Shown here in pieces: positions 49,146 to 58,652 of a stretch of 64,000 nt of DNA. Each line of letters starts with the position of its first letter. Position 1 is the first letter of the stretch. Location of the stretch: NCBI RefSeq assembly GCF_015694705.1, contig NZ_JADQDR010000009.1:62001-126000 (forward strand), given 5' to 3'. The notes under the pieces are model-generated. The model saw only the letters and a list, made by a program, of their open reading frames with translations. It was not told the DNA's origin and ran no database searches. Source of the stretch: Pontibacter rufus (lineage in GTDB: Bacteria > Bacteroidota > Bacteroidia > Cytophagales > Hymenobacteraceae). Position numbers and translations under genes: made by a program.

Positions 49146-50168
49146 TTAGGGGTTTGGTACGCCTAAACCAGGGAGCAGCAGCTTAACCGTAAGTCCCAGA
49201 TCTAGTCTTTTGGCAAAATCCGGCGTTTCCGAAACAGCATTGGTCAGGTCGCTGGTCTGGAGAAACACGCCGCCAGCTACTTTGCCTTTCGGAAATAAAT
49301 AGAATCCTGCGCCAGCCTCGTAAACTGGTTTGATGTCAGTGGTGTGTTTAAGGCGGCCAAATACATGAAAGGCATAATTGAGTTCTGAGGCCGGCGTAAC
49401 ATACCGCACTGCATCCACGCCATAAGTATTGACGATGGAAGTCTGGTAGGCGCCGGAAAAAGCATTTACTTCCCGCTCAAAAATGCGTGTTGTCTGCCCA
49501 CTGGGGCCTGGCAGAATAGTTTGCTGCGTAAATTTAACAGGCGACAGCGCATCGATGTTATTAACTTTCGATACATCCCACGAAACTCCGACAGAGGTAG
49601 CGCCGCCGATTAAAACATTGTAAGTTAGCTGCGCGATGTGGCCTCTGAACTGTTCGGAATAAATCTGCTCGTCGAAAGGCCTGGCGGCATCATACAAAGT
49701 GTAGTTTGCTATTTCGCCACCCAACCGCAAGGTCAGCCAATCCTCTATGGCTATCTGGTTGCTGCCATACAGAACAGGTTCGCCGTTTTTATCCAGCGCC
49801 TGGAAAAGCAAAGAGCGGTGCCCCAGAAAAAGGCTGGCCGAAGTGCCAGGAGTAAAATTGCCATAGTTAAAGATGGTAGATACGCCGCCTGCTGCCGAAC
49901 CCGCTACCTTTACACCCCAGTAAAAGCGGTTGCGTTTTAGCAGCAGCGCATCATCCGGATCTGCCCCAGCTGATTTGGACATGAAATACTGAAACTGGAT
50001 GCTGCTGTTTTCGGTGTTTATACCCAGGTAGCCCAGGGGAGCAATGATGGATGTTCTGCCGTCGGCGTCTTCAAAAATAGGCTTAAATGTCTGGGCATAA
50101 CCTTGCCTGCTCAGCGCAGTTAGCAGCAGTAAAACCAGGAAACCGGAAAACTTATACTGTTTGTTCAT
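49146..50168 (-). CDS. secreted or outer-membrane protein, probable beta-barrel
   Basis: A 340-residue protein with a signal peptide (FSGFLVLLLLTALSRQGYAQ) and many alternating strands ending in a hydrophobic KRLDLGLTVKLLLPGLGVPNP, typical of an outer-membrane beta-barrel. The family is not recognised. Its start overlaps the stop of a 106-residue gene upstream by 17 nt, so the two are co-translated. Confidence 0.75.
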   Translation of the reverse strand: MNKQYKFSGFLVLLLLTALSRQGYAQTFKPIFEDADGRTSIIAPLGYLGINTENSSIQFQYFMSKSAGADPDDALLLKRNRFYWGVKVAGSAAGGVSTIFNYGNFTPGTSASLFLGHRSLLFQALDKNGEPVLYGSNQIAIEDWLTLRLGGEIANYTLYDAARPFDEQIYSEQFRGHIAQLTYNVLIGGATSVGVSWDVSKVNNIDALSPVKFTQQTILPGPSGQTTRIFEREVNAFSGAYQTSIVNTYGVDAVRYVTPASELNYAFHVFGRLKHTTDIKPVYEAGAGFYLFPKGKVAGGVFLQTSDLTNAVSETPDFAKRLDLGLTVKLLLPGLGVPNP

Positions 50169-50472
50169 GCTGATCTTGTTGAAAGTTGATAGAACCCCTG
50201 ACCGCAGAATAGCCCTTTTCTATTTCGCCCCGTATAGGCTCAGGCGTAATATCTTTGTCATCTATAAAAATCTTTAAGCTCCAGGGCGTTTTGTTCCAGC
50301 CGGTGCAGTGCACATAAAAATCCAGCTCGTCTTCGATAGGGAAGTCCTGCAGGGAAATCCGGTAAACGTTGTCCAGGGTGCGGACCAGAGCAATTGCAAA
50401 GCCTTCTAACCTGAACAACTGGAGCGTTGCCTCTGTGGTTAACTCCACACTGATTTTATATGTTTTCGCCAT
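50152..50472 (-). CDS. unrecognised 106-residue protein, first gene of the barrel operon
   Basis: A soluble protein beginning MAKTYKISVELTTEATLQLF, with a compact beta-rich middle (LDFYVHCTGWNKTPWSLKIFID). It has no signal or membrane segment. It overlaps the barrel gene by 17 nt on the same strand, so the two belong to one operon. Function unknown. Confidence 0.7.
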   Translation of the reverse strand: MAKTYKISVELTTEATLQLFRLEGFAIALVRTLDNVYRISLQDFPIEDELDFYVHCTGWNKTPWSLKIFIDDKDITPEPIRGEIEKGYSAVRGSINFQQDQHEQTV

Positions 50473-50734
50473 AGGTTAAATAAAATGCACAGGTAGAAAG
50501 ATAAAAAGTGGTTGCGATACCGCATTCTGCTGCTCCGCGTAATTAAGTGAGCCCACTGCTTGCCGGGACCTCATTCGCTGACAGGAAAGATCATATTTAG
50601 ATCATCAAGGTTCCTGCTGAAAATGTCTGTGATTGAATTCTTTTGTTGTAGAAAATACACAAGGAAGTATCTGCTGCCCAAGATAATGAAAAGCAGAAAG
50701 AGTATGCCTGCGCCCGTACAGTACCATCCAATCG

Positions 50735-51055
50735 TTATAAACCTGAGCGGGATTCCTGCTGTTTTTTACTCAGGTAGCTGACCAGGTTTTGCAGGGCTGC
50801 GTTGGCATCCGTATCCGAAAAGGCCACACTGTGCGCCTGCCCGTTGTCTTCTACCTGTATGGTATAATGTTTCTGGTCTGCGCCGCGACTGCTTTCGGGT
50901 GACTGGCTTGGCAGATCAAAAAAGCAGGCATCATTCAGCAGTTCCTGCAAATGGTGCGCTTCCGGTTCAGGCAGGTTGTCGCAGCTTAACTCCAGTGGTT
51001 TGTTCAGCCCCGGGAAAAAACCAAATCCTCCTTCGGGTTTAAAAATAACTTTCAT
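50735..51055 (-). CDS. emfourin-like protease inhibitor
   Basis: A 106-residue protein resembling emfourin, the small inhibitor of protealysin-type M4 metalloproteases: it has MKVIFKPEGGFGFFPGLNKPLELSCDNL, an LPEPEAHHLQELLNDACFFDLP segment and HYTIQVEDNGQAHSVAFSD. It starts 35 nt after the stop of the M4 protease gene on the same strand, the order known for the Serratia pair. The identification is from recalled family features and context. Confidence 0.75.
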   Translation of the reverse strand: MKVIFKPEGGFGFFPGLNKPLELSCDNLPEPEAHHLQELLNDACFFDLPSQSPESSRGADQKHYTIQVEDNGQAHSVAFSDTDANAALQNLVSYLSKKQQESRSGL

Positions 51056-51090
51056 AATATGTGGTGTATGATCTTATGCATACGGATTCG

Positions 51091-52167
51091 TTAGCTGGGG
51101 GGTGTAATACCCACCTGTTGCCAGGCATCCCGCACCTGGGCTTCTACTTCAAAGCGCTTGGCGTTTTCGATGGTCAGCTCAGCAAAACGCTGAAACTTGG
51201 TGTTGGGCTTCAGCGCAGGGTCGAGCAACGTTTGGTACCAGACACGCCCGGCTTTCTCCCAGGCATTGCCGCCTATATTTATGGCGGCGAGGTAAAAAGC
51301 ATGGTTCGGAATGCCGGAATTAATATGTACGCCGCCGTTGTCCTCAAAAGTGTTCACAAAGGCATCCATGTGTGCAGGCTGCGGATCTTTGCCCAGCACA
51401 GGATCATCGTAGGCAGTGCCCGGCGCCTGCATTGATCGGATGGCTGCCGGATGATCGCCGCCGCTCTTGATTTTATCCGTAAAAATACCGCTCCCGATAA
51501 GCCAGTCTGCCTGATCGGCCGTTTGCTTAAGGGTATATTGTTTTATCAGAGCGCCAAAAACATCCGAAATCGACTCGTTGAGCGCTCCTGATTGCCCTGT
51601 ATAGATAAGCTGGGCTTCGTCTTCGGTTACGCCGTGTGTCAGTTCGTGCGCAATAACATCCAGCGCAATGGTAAAGCGGTTGAATATTTCGCCGTCGCCG
51701 TCGCCGAACACCATGCGTTGCCCGTCCCAGAAAGCATTCGAGTAATTGGTTCCGAAATGAACCGTGCCGTTCAGCGGCATTCCTTCGTCGTCAATGGAGT
51801 TGCGTTTAAATACATCCCAGAAGAAATCGTAGGTAGCGCCCAAGCCATCATATGCTTCGTCCACAGCCGGTTCGCAGGTGGCCGGGCTTCCTTCGGCACG
51901 CACCACCACACCCGGAAGGGCCTGTTCGTTATTGGCCGTGTAAATAGTCCGCTGCTTTTCGCCGGCCGACATGAAGGAAAAAGGCCTTTTGCGGATTACT
52001 TCCAGGTGGAGATTAGGCACAGAGCGTAAATTCCGGAAGGTCATGTCGCTGCCCAGCGCTTCCAGAGCCATGTTGCGTGCCGCTTTGTCGCCGTTCTCCG
52101 CTATAGCGCGCAATAGGTAAGGAGGTAGTATACAGAAGATAGAATGTCGGTGGTGGGTATGGCACAT
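51091..52167 (-). CDS. protealysin-like M4 metallopeptidase
   Basis: A 358-residue zinc protease without a classical signal peptide. The N-terminus MCHTHHRHSIFCILPPYLL holds the short propeptide motif of protealysins. The catalytic zinc site is HELTH at 174-178, with the third ligand in NESISDVFG (Glu198), and a later active-site histidine in GGVHINSGIPNHAFY. The mature enzyme probably works inside the cell or leaves by an unusual route. It pairs with the emfourin-like inhibitor just downstream. Confidence 0.94.
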   Translation of the reverse strand: MCHTHHRHSIFCILPPYLLRAIAENGDKAARNMALEALGSDMTFRNLRSVPNLHLEVIRKRPFSFMSAGEKQRTIYTANNEQALPGVVVRAEGSPATCEPAVDEAYDGLGATYDFFWDVFKRNSIDDEGMPLNGTVHFGTNYSNAFWDGQRMVFGDGDGEIFNRFTIALDVIAHELTHGVTEDEAQLIYTGQSGALNESISDVFGALIKQYTLKQTADQADWLIGSGIFTDKIKSGGDHPAAIRSMQAPGTAYDDPVLGKDPQPAHMDAFVNTFEDNGGVHINSGIPNHAFYLAAINIGGNAWEKAGRVWYQTLLDPALKPNTKFQRFAELTIENAKRFEVEAQVRDAWQQVGITPPS

Positions 52168-52418
52168 ATTTCTATAGGTTATGCTTTTGATGTAATCAAA
52201 GTAAAGTATGGCAAACGCGGCCGGGTAGTTAAAAGGATAAAGATCTTATACTTTAAGCGGTTACCTGTTCATACTTGCGTAATCCTGCTTTTATATCTGG
52301 GATGATGTAAAAATAATGTAGGCGCCCGCCAGTACTCATAAAATACATTACTCATTTCAGCACGTTTGGTTAAGGCTGACGGGGTAAAATCCGTATCCAA
52401 ATTTCAGGTTGTGCCGCC

Positions 52419-52955
52419 TTATGGCCTGCCTTTCTTCTCTATGAGCTTTTCCAGCAGGTCGGCGTAGGCATTTAACCTGGCGGTACTTTCATTAAGAGCG
52501 GTAAGTTCATGACTTATGTCTGTGGGGGTAGCCATCAGCGATTTTTGAGCATCCGGAAGTATAACCTGACTGGTTTTTATCTCGATATTTTTGGCCGTTG
52601 TTTTTGCCTCATCGAGGGCTGCCTTTACTTCCTTCTGCAACACTTTAAGTGTGATGCCATTGGTAGGTGAAAAGGAAAGCTCGCTAAGCTTCGGCAAAAC
52701 AATAAGCGCCACCAGCAGCCCTGCCCCCAGCAGGAAGTAAGGATAAGCAGACTCGCGGTTGCTCTTCAAATTGTCACTCAGCGTATCAGCCGTGCGTTTG
52801 TTGTATTGTGCAGTACTAAGGCTTTTGCTTGGGGCTGTCATAGTATCAGGCGCAGGTGCGTGTCTCAGCAACCTCTCGCCCGATAGCAGGAGGTAAGTTG
52901 CCAATGCAAGCATAAGAACAGGGATAATCAGGAGTAATTTATAGTTGTTTTCCAT
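52419..52955 (-). CDS. two-helix membrane protein with coiled-coil tail, unknown function
   Basis: A 178-residue protein with hydrophobic segments at about 6-24 (LLLIIPVLMLALATYLLLS) and 72-87 (YFLLGAGLLVALIVLP), separated by a polar loop, followed by a helical C-terminal part (VKAALDEAKTTAKNIEI). No family recognised. Monocistronic. Confidence 0.7.
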   Translation of the reverse strand: MENNYKLLLIIPVLMLALATYLLLSGERLLRHAPAPDTMTAPSKSLSTAQYNKRTADTLSDNLKSNRESAYPYFLLGAGLLVALIVLPKLSELSFSPTNGITLKVLQKEVKAALDEAKTTAKNIEIKTSQVILPDAQKSLMATPTDISHELTALNESTARLNAYADLLEKLIEKKGRP

Positions 52956-53158
52956 AAACTTAACTTGTTAAAAGCCATTACCGATACTATTGTAAATATA
53001 ACCAGTACTTTCACAAAACAGAACATTATATACTTAATCTGAACTGTTGCGATGTCTAAGAAAGCCCCTCCCTTGGGCAAATCAGGCAGGGGAATTACTA
53101 TTCGTATTGAGCATTCCCATTCAAAGCTCATCTTGTAGGGGGAAACGAAAGCGTATCC

Positions 53159-53300
53159 TGCTGGTGCGCGCTTGCAGCTCGTACTTGGTTAACTCTTCCT
53201 TTATTCTTCTGAATCGCATACTTTGCTGCTGTTTGCTGCTGTTACTTCAGCCGTTTACCGCTGCATTTAAGGAGGTGCGAGCTGTAAGCGCGCACCAGCA
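53159..53300. repeat. diverged relative of the 32.9 kb palindrome, long spacer
   Basis: Left arm 53159-53186 (TGCTGGTGCGCGCTTGCAGC...) resembles the 32930-32958 arm with few differences, and the right arm 53278-53300 is its reverse complement with one mismatch over 23 nt, but about 91 nt separate them. The surrounding 52956-53453 spacer is otherwise gene-free, apart from a short CCCCTCCC/CAGGGG-type stretch near 53065. Confidence 0.65.
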
Positions 53301-53453
53301 CCTAAGCATACCTGTACTCAATTCGCAGCTAATACGGGCAGCATACACAAAGCCGCTGTTCCTTATACAAAATAGCTGAATCTTCCGGGAACCGCACCAA
53401 GTATAAACAGGCAGACAGCATGCCTTTTATACTTCAGCATCTTAACTCTGACT

Positions 53454-54191
53454 ATGAACTTAGCGAATAAAACTATTTTAGTAACAGGCGGTGCCTCAGG
53501 CATCGGATTGGCTCTGGCCGCACGTTTTATGCAGGCCGGCAGTAAAGTTATCGTGTGTGGCCGCCGGGAAGACAAACTGCAGGAAGCAAAACAACAGTAT
53601 CCGGCACTCGGCATAAAGGTTTGCGATGTGGCCCAGGAAGCAGATCGGATTGCTTTGTACGAGTGGGTAACGCAAAATTACCCGGAGGTAAACATGCTGG
53701 TGAACAATGCCGGTATCCAGCGCCGGTTTTCTTTTACCGACGACCAGGAGGAGTGGCGCAGCCAGCAGCAGGAGATTGCCATTAACTTCGAAGCGCCCGT
53801 GCACCTCTGCGCGCTCTTTGTTCCATACTTCCGCCAGCAGCAGGAGGCCGCCATTCTGAACATCACTTCCGGACTGGCCTTTGCCCCGGCGGCTTTTGCG
53901 CCCGTGTACAGTGCTACCAAAGCGGCCCTGCATTCTTTTACGCTGTCGCTGCGGCACCAGCTTGCCCAAACCAACATCCGGGTACTGGAAATAGCGCCAC
54001 CAGCCGTGCAGACAGATTTAGGCGGGCCGGGGCTTCATACTTTTGGCGCCCCGCTCCAGGATTTTGCTGATTCGGTGGTGAATGATCTTGTGAACGGAAG
54101 TATAGAAATCGGCTACGGTTCCTCCGAAAGAGCACGTAAAGCCTCCCGTGAAGAACTGGATGCAATGTTCCGGCAGATAAATAACCGGTAG
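53454..54191 (+). CDS. SDR family oxidoreductase (DltE-like)
   Basis: A 245-residue NAD(P)-dependent short-chain dehydrogenase. Cofactor motif TGGASGIG at 11-18, NNAG at 84-87, catalytic serine in NITSG (about 139), and YSATK with Tyr152/Lys156. The PFAPAAFAP and PPAVQTDLGG segments recall the DltE-like group. It is convergent with the POT transporter gene (31 nt between stops). Substrate unknown. Confidence 0.93.
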   Translation: MNLANKTILVTGGASGIGLALAARFMQAGSKVIVCGRREDKLQEAKQQYPALGIKVCDVAQEADRIALYEWVTQNYPEVNMLVNNAGIQRRFSFTDDQEEWRSQQQEIAINFEAPVHLCALFVPYFRQQQEAAILNITSGLAFAPAAFAPVYSATKAALHSFTLSLRHQLAQTNIRVLEIAPPAVQTDLGGPGLHTFGAPLQDFADSVVNDLVNGSIEIGYGSSERARKASREELDAMFRQINNR

Positions 54192-54222
54192 TGGTGCTTG
54201 CGGCTACGGGATCAATGGAGCC

Positions 54223-55716
54223 TTACCGCACATCGCTCATCAGTTTCCGGATAAGTGGTACCAGGCAAATTAACACGACGCCGATGCAGATAGAATAGAT
54301 GCCAATTTTGCTGATGATATCGGCATAGTAGGGCAGCGAAAGGATAGGGTTGTCCACAACGCTTCTTGGTACGCTCATCAAAGCGCCAATTTTACCGGCC
54401 AAGAATTCGCCGATAGCACTGGCGAAAAACCAGATACCCATCATCATCGATACTATCTTGGCAGGAGAAAGCTTCGTAATCATCGACAGACCAATAGGGG
54501 AAATACAGAGTTCACCGCAAATAATAAAGAAATAACCCAGTATAAAGGCAGGCAGCGATATCAGGCCGGAATCAGCTCCGAGGCGGCAGGCCGCATAAAA
54601 CACACAGAAGCCGATACCCAGAAGTATAAATGAAAATCCGAACTTTAAAGGAGTGGAAGGCTCCAGACCTCTTTTGTTAAGAGCGGGCCAGAGCCGGGCA
54701 AAAAAGAAGCTGAGCACGATTACCCAGGCCGGCGGTAGAAAGTTGTTGACCGACAGGGCTGGTAGTTGTGCTCCGGCTACCTCCATGTCTACATTGCGCA
54801 TGGCAAACAGGTTGAGCGAGCCGGCATTCTGCTCGTAAAAAGCCCAGAACAATGTCGAAAAGATAATCAGTACCAGGGCGGCAAACAGCTTGTTCCGCGC
54901 GTCCTTGTCCAGCTGAAAAGCAATAAACAGAATGTAAGTAATGGAGATCGCGCCCAGTCCGAACATAATGTAATCCATCAGTTCGTAACTGTGAAACAGG
55001 GCGACAATAACAGGCACTAACAACAGCGTGCCGCCGTAAATAAATGCTTCGGTGGGAATGCCGGCAAATAAAGGCTTTTTCAGGGCATTGGCATCGGGCG
55101 GCAGCCCGCGGTGCTGAAACGACTTTCTGCCGAAAGAAAAAACCACGAGGCCCGCAATCATGAAAATGCCTGCCAGCCCGAAGCCATAGTGCCAGTTTAT
55201 CTGTTGCCCCACGTACCCGCAAAGCAGCCCTCCCAAAGCTGCCCCGATGTTGATGCCCATGTAAAAGATGGAAAAGGCGCTGTCCTTGCGCGGATCATTG
55301 TCAGCGTACAAAGTACCCACCAGGCTGGAGATATTAGGCTTAAAGAAACCATTGCCGCAAATAATAAAAGCCATCCCGAAAAAGAAGCTCCAGCCCTGCG
55401 GAATTGCCAGTACCAGGTGCCCGATAGCCATCAGGATGCCGCCGAACATAATGGCTCTGCGATAACCCAGAAACCGGTCGGCCATAATCCCGCCAAACAG
55501 CGGCATGGTGTATACCAGGGCGGCATAGGAGCCAAGTATGGCATAGCCTTTCGGTTCATCAAACTTCAGTTGCGTCACCATATAAGCCAGCAACAGCGCC
55601 TTCATGCCATAAAAGGAGAAGCGCTCCCACATTTCGGCAAAAAACAGGATGTATAACTGCCGGGGATGACCGGCAGACACAGGCGCTTCCGGGGCTTTGG
55701 TATCTGTTAAATCCAT
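54223..55716 (-). CDS. POT/PTR family peptide transporter
   Basis: A 497-residue inner-membrane proton-coupled oligopeptide symporter (MFS) with about 14 hydrophobic segments. The family signature EMWERFSFYGMKALLLAYM lies in helix 1, followed by FGGIMADRFLGYRR and GNGFFKPNISSLVG in helix 4-5, and a late GELCISPIGLSMITKLSPAK motif. Uptake of di- and tripeptides is expected. No obvious operon partner. Confidence 0.95.
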   Translation of the reverse strand: MDLTDTKAPEAPVSAGHPRQLYILFFAEMWERFSFYGMKALLLAYMVTQLKFDEPKGYAILGSYAALVYTMPLFGGIMADRFLGYRRAIMFGGILMAIGHLVLAIPQGWSFFFGMAFIICGNGFFKPNISSLVGTLYADNDPRKDSAFSIFYMGINIGAALGGLLCGYVGQQINWHYGFGLAGIFMIAGLVVFSFGRKSFQHRGLPPDANALKKPLFAGIPTEAFIYGGTLLLVPVIVALFHSYELMDYIMFGLGAISITYILFIAFQLDKDARNKLFAALVLIIFSTLFWAFYEQNAGSLNLFAMRNVDMEVAGAQLPALSVNNFLPPAWVIVLSFFFARLWPALNKRGLEPSTPLKFGFSFILLGIGFCVFYAACRLGADSGLISLPAFILGYFFIICGELCISPIGLSMITKLSPAKIVSMMMGIWFFASAIGEFLAGKIGALMSVPRSVVDNPILSLPYYADIISKIGIYSICIGVVLICLVPLIRKLMSDVR

Positions 55717-55841
55717 AAGGGGCTTTTATGCAGTAAGGTTTTTATGCAGTACAGGTATGCGGTTGGCAAGGATATAAATCGTTATTCTGAAAGTATAAAC
55801 CAGCTTTATTTCTCGGATGTTAAGCACTATTATATTTTTGT

Positions 55842-55868
55842 CCCCCTTTGAAGGGGGTAGGGGGATGA
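55842..55868. repeat. short CCCCCTTTGAAGGGGG inverted repeat
   Basis: Perfect 8-bp arms CCCCCTTT/GAAGGGGG with little spacer, followed by TAGGGGGATG. It resembles a non-coding repeat often seen in this phylum (recollection). The 55717-56092 spacer otherwise holds a few AAGTATAAA motifs and no gene. Confidence 0.45.
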
Positions 55869-56092
55869 TTTACTTCTGTGGGCATCAGTCAGGCTTTCAG
55901 TTTGTGTAAGTATAAATGCAGATACAAAACAGAACGAACGCAAGTATAGCTCAGCTAATGGTTATCCACCTACCCGAAGGGGAACTTTCTCAGCAAATTT
56001 ATAAACAGAAGGCATTATTGCTTTTGCGTAGCATCAGTTATTCTATATGTTTACTTAAGTTATTAGTGATGATACCAATAACGGCGCTAAGC

Positions 56093-56146
56093 CTTCCTGA
56101 CAGAAACCCTGCAGGTTTTAAAACCTGCAGGGTTTCTGTCAGGAAG
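56093..56146. repeat. 54-bp perfect palindrome 3' of the MaoC gene
   Basis: Arms 56093-56119 and 56120-56146 are perfect complements without any loop; the core is AGGTTTT-AAAACCT, enclosed by CCTGCAGG-like parts. It lies 7 nt beyond the MaoC stop and could act as a terminator hairpin or as a dispersed repeat. Confidence 0.85.
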
Positions 56147-56152
56147 TATAAT

Positions 56153-56620
56153 TTACCCGTTGAAATGATACAGGAAGGTGATGATGCCGGTATAAGCAGG
56201 CTTTTTGCTGTCTTTAATTTCCAGGGTTACTTCCAGGCGGGCCTTGGCAATGCCGCGCAGGTTTTTTACGGAGAGCAGTTTGGCCCGCAGGCGCACGTCG
56301 CTGTTTACGGCGACAGCCTGGTTGAAGCGGAGGCTCTCGATCTCATAGTTGACCTGCATCTTCAGGTTTTCGATAGACGCAATCTGCGACCACAGGTAGG
56401 GCAGGAGCGACACCGTGAGGTAGCCGTGCGCGATGGTGCTGCCGAAGGGCGACTCCGTTGCAGCTCTTTCCGCATCCACATGAATCCACTGGTGATCCAG
56501 GGTAGCATCTGCAAACAGGTTAATTTGTGTTTGGGTAATGGTGTGGTAATCCGAAATGCCCATTTCCGTGCCTTCGTATTGCTCAAGCTCTTCCAGGCTC
56601 TTAATCGTTAATTTGCTCAT
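56153..56620 (-). CDS. MaoC family dehydratase (hotdog fold)
   Basis: A 155-residue hydratase of the (R)-specific enoyl-CoA hydratase type. The family motif FADATLDHQWIHVDAERAATESPFGSTIAHGYLTVSL carries the catalytic Asp and His, and the C-terminus ends ATLKLS-like (RLEVTLEIKDSKKPAYTGIITFLYHF). The open frame extends to 56785, but ATG 56620 (MSKLTIKSLEELEQYEG) is the normal start. It is divergent from the aldo/keto reductase. Exact substrate unclear. Confidence 0.9.
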   Translation of the reverse strand: MSKLTIKSLEELEQYEGTEMGISDYHTITQTQINLFADATLDHQWIHVDAERAATESPFGSTIAHGYLTVSLLPYLWSQIASIENLKMQVNYEIESLRFNQAVAVNSDVRLRAKLLSVKNLRGIAKARLEVTLEIKDSKKPAYTGIITFLYHFNG

Positions 56621-56825
56621 GGCGGTTTGTTGTCGGTGTATGGCGCTGTCGATGGTTCTTACAAGCGATGCTGTTAATATAAGGAGGAAATTTATACTTA
56701 CGCAAAGTTTACCGGAATTCAGGAGAATACATGGTCTTTCGCGCCGGCTTCCGGATGATACCGCAACAGAAATCGCAACCATCATACTTAAAGGGAGTAG
56801 TTTATAGCAAACAAAATCTTATCCA

Positions 56826-57725
56826 ATGATGAAGTATAACCTGCTGGGCAAATCAGATGTAGCAGTAAGCCGGATAAGCTTCGGGTGCATGTCGCTGGAT
56901 GGCGGCCACGCAGCCAATGCCCGGTTGCTGCACCGTGCTTTAGACAAAGGCATCAACTTTTTTGATACGGCCGATTTGTATCAGAAAGGCGAGAACGAAA
57001 TTACAGTGGGCAAAGCATTCAGCGGCATGCGCGATCAGGTGCTGATTGCCACCAAAGTAGGTAACCAGTGGCGGCAGGATGGAAGCGGCTGGGACTGGAA
57101 CCCAGGCAAGGCCTACATCCTGCAGGCGGTAGAGAAAAGCCTGCAGCGCCTCCAGACAGATTACATCGACCTGTACCAGCTGCATGGCGGCACCATGGAT
57201 GATCCGATAGATGAAACCATTGAGGCTTTTGAACTGCTGCAGCAACAGGGAAAGATTCGTTACTACGGCATTTCCTCCATCAGGCCGAACGTAATACGGG
57301 AATACGTAAAGCGCTCCGGCATTGTAAGTGTAATGATGCAGTACAGCTTGCTGGACAGGCGGCCGGAGGAAACCATACTGGATCTGCTGCAGCAGCACAA
57401 CATTGGCGTACTGGTCCGCGGGGGGCTGGCGCAGGGGCTGCTGGCGGGTAAACCTGCCAAACCTTACCTGGGTTATACTTCAGCGGAAGTCCGGAAAGCT
57501 GCCGATGCCGTACAGGCTATAGCGGGCACAACACGCAAAGCAGCTGAGGTGGCGGTTCAGTTTGCCCTACATCATCCGGCCATCAGCGCAGCCATCCTGG
57601 GTATCCGGACAGCGGAACAATTAGACGATGCGCTGCTGGCAGCCAATGCGGCAGCGCTTACCGGTGAGGAAATAAAGACGCTGCAAAGCGTACTGCCTGC
57701 AAACAAGTATGAGCAGCATCGGTAG
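56826..57725 (+). CDS. aldo/keto reductase
   Basis: A 299-residue NAD(P)H-dependent oxidoreductase. The catalytic tetrad fits: Asp47 (FFDTADLY), Tyr52, Lys77 (ATKVG) and His120 (YQLHGG). The middle LDLYQLHGGT and C-terminal AVQFALHHPAISAAILGIRTAEQL are typical. Start could be either of two adjacent ATGs. Substrate unknown. Confidence 0.95.
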   Translation: MMKYNLLGKSDVAVSRISFGCMSLDGGHAANARLLHRALDKGINFFDTADLYQKGENEITVGKAFSGMRDQVLIATKVGNQWRQDGSGWDWNPGKAYILQAVEKSLQRLQTDYIDLYQLHGGTMDDPIDETIEAFELLQQQGKIRYYGISSIRPNVIREYVKRSGIVSVMMQYSLLDRRPEETILDLLQQHNIGVLVRGGLAQGLLAGKPAKPYLGYTSAEVRKAADAVQAIAGTTRKAAEVAVQFALHHPAISAAILGIRTAEQLDDALLAANAAALTGEEIKTLQSVLPANKYEQHR

Positions 57726-57837
57726 GAAGTAAGGCTTCAGGATTTCAGATAAAATGCTTTATGGCGGGACAAGGTGCTTTACTAGGTATAACATTTCTTC
57801 TTTGCGTTGCGATAAACCGCTGCACCGTTCCCTAAAA

Positions 57838-58143
57838 TTAAGTATAATGTACTTCCAACTCGTTGGTTTGAAGGCCGAACGCAATGCCCTGCATCAGAAT
57901 ATTATAGTTGGGATGGGAAGGTGCACTCAGGTCTTTTTCAATATCGCGGATAGTGGTTTTCATGGTATCACCTTCAAAGAAGCGGAACCATATACCGCTG
58001 CTGGTTTCATCTTCGTCATCCGACAGGATTTGCAGTTCTATTTCCCGTAGCCGCTCAATAAGGGTATCCAGGTCTGATGTATTATCCAGGTAATGGCTGA
58101 ATGCTTCTCTTGCAATGCCGGTATATTGCGACTGCTTCGTCAT
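57838..58143 (-). CDS. acidic 101-residue protein, unknown function
   Basis: A soluble, acidic protein beginning MTKQSQYTGIAREAFSHYLDN, with an EIELQILSDDEDETSSGIWFRFFEGDT core and a C-terminal YNILMQGIAFGLQTNELEVHYT. No family recognised. It points towards the aldo/keto reductase gene. Confidence 0.65.
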   Translation of the reverse strand: MTKQSQYTGIAREAFSHYLDNTSDLDTLIERLREIELQILSDDEDETSSGIWFRFFEGDTMKTTIRDIEKDLSAPSHPNYNILMQGIAFGLQTNELEVHYT

Positions 58144-58652
58144 GGTTAAATAAGTTTAAAATTTATACTACGCAGGATAAGGTGTTTCAGAACTATCTTA
58201 CCTGCAAAATTAGTTGTCGTAGCGAGCAACCCGCCGCTACACAGCGCGTACTGTATTCAGGCAAAATATGCCGCAGGCGCTTTTTCGCTTTTCCAGATAA
58301 AAACAGCGGAAGAAGCATTTGGTAAAGCCGGTACTGCCACTCACTTTACCGGAAAATAACCCCGATGAAACCCCGTTAACACCGGCTGAACCATCTGGCT
58401 TGTTTCAGGAACAGGCAAAAGGTTTCCGCCAGGATTGTTTTTTTACCTGCATCTCCGGATGCTGCGGTACTGCTGTTGGTTCATCATCGATTTTAAAGCT
58501 GCCTTTCTCCTTATCCGTTTCTGTATCAACAATAAATCACTGAATTGCGTCAGCGCCGGCCCGGGCTGCAGGTGCTGCTTTCAGCCGTATTTCCTGGCCG
58601 GAATAAATGATGCAGCCTTTTAATAACTATAATTTCCTCCACCCTAAACATT
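58144..58652. other. 509-nt gene-free spacer before the subtilase gene
   Basis: Small overlapping frames here lack start signals, composition and family features of real genes. I see no RNA structure or clear promoter. Confidence 0.5.

Noticed and set aside
50560-50781. 73-residue plus-strand frame
   Set aside because: Overlaps the 3' end of the emfourin-like gene and has no supportive features.
58319-58543. 74-residue frame before the subtilase
   Set aside because: Overlaps other short frames in the same spacer; no start signal or domain.
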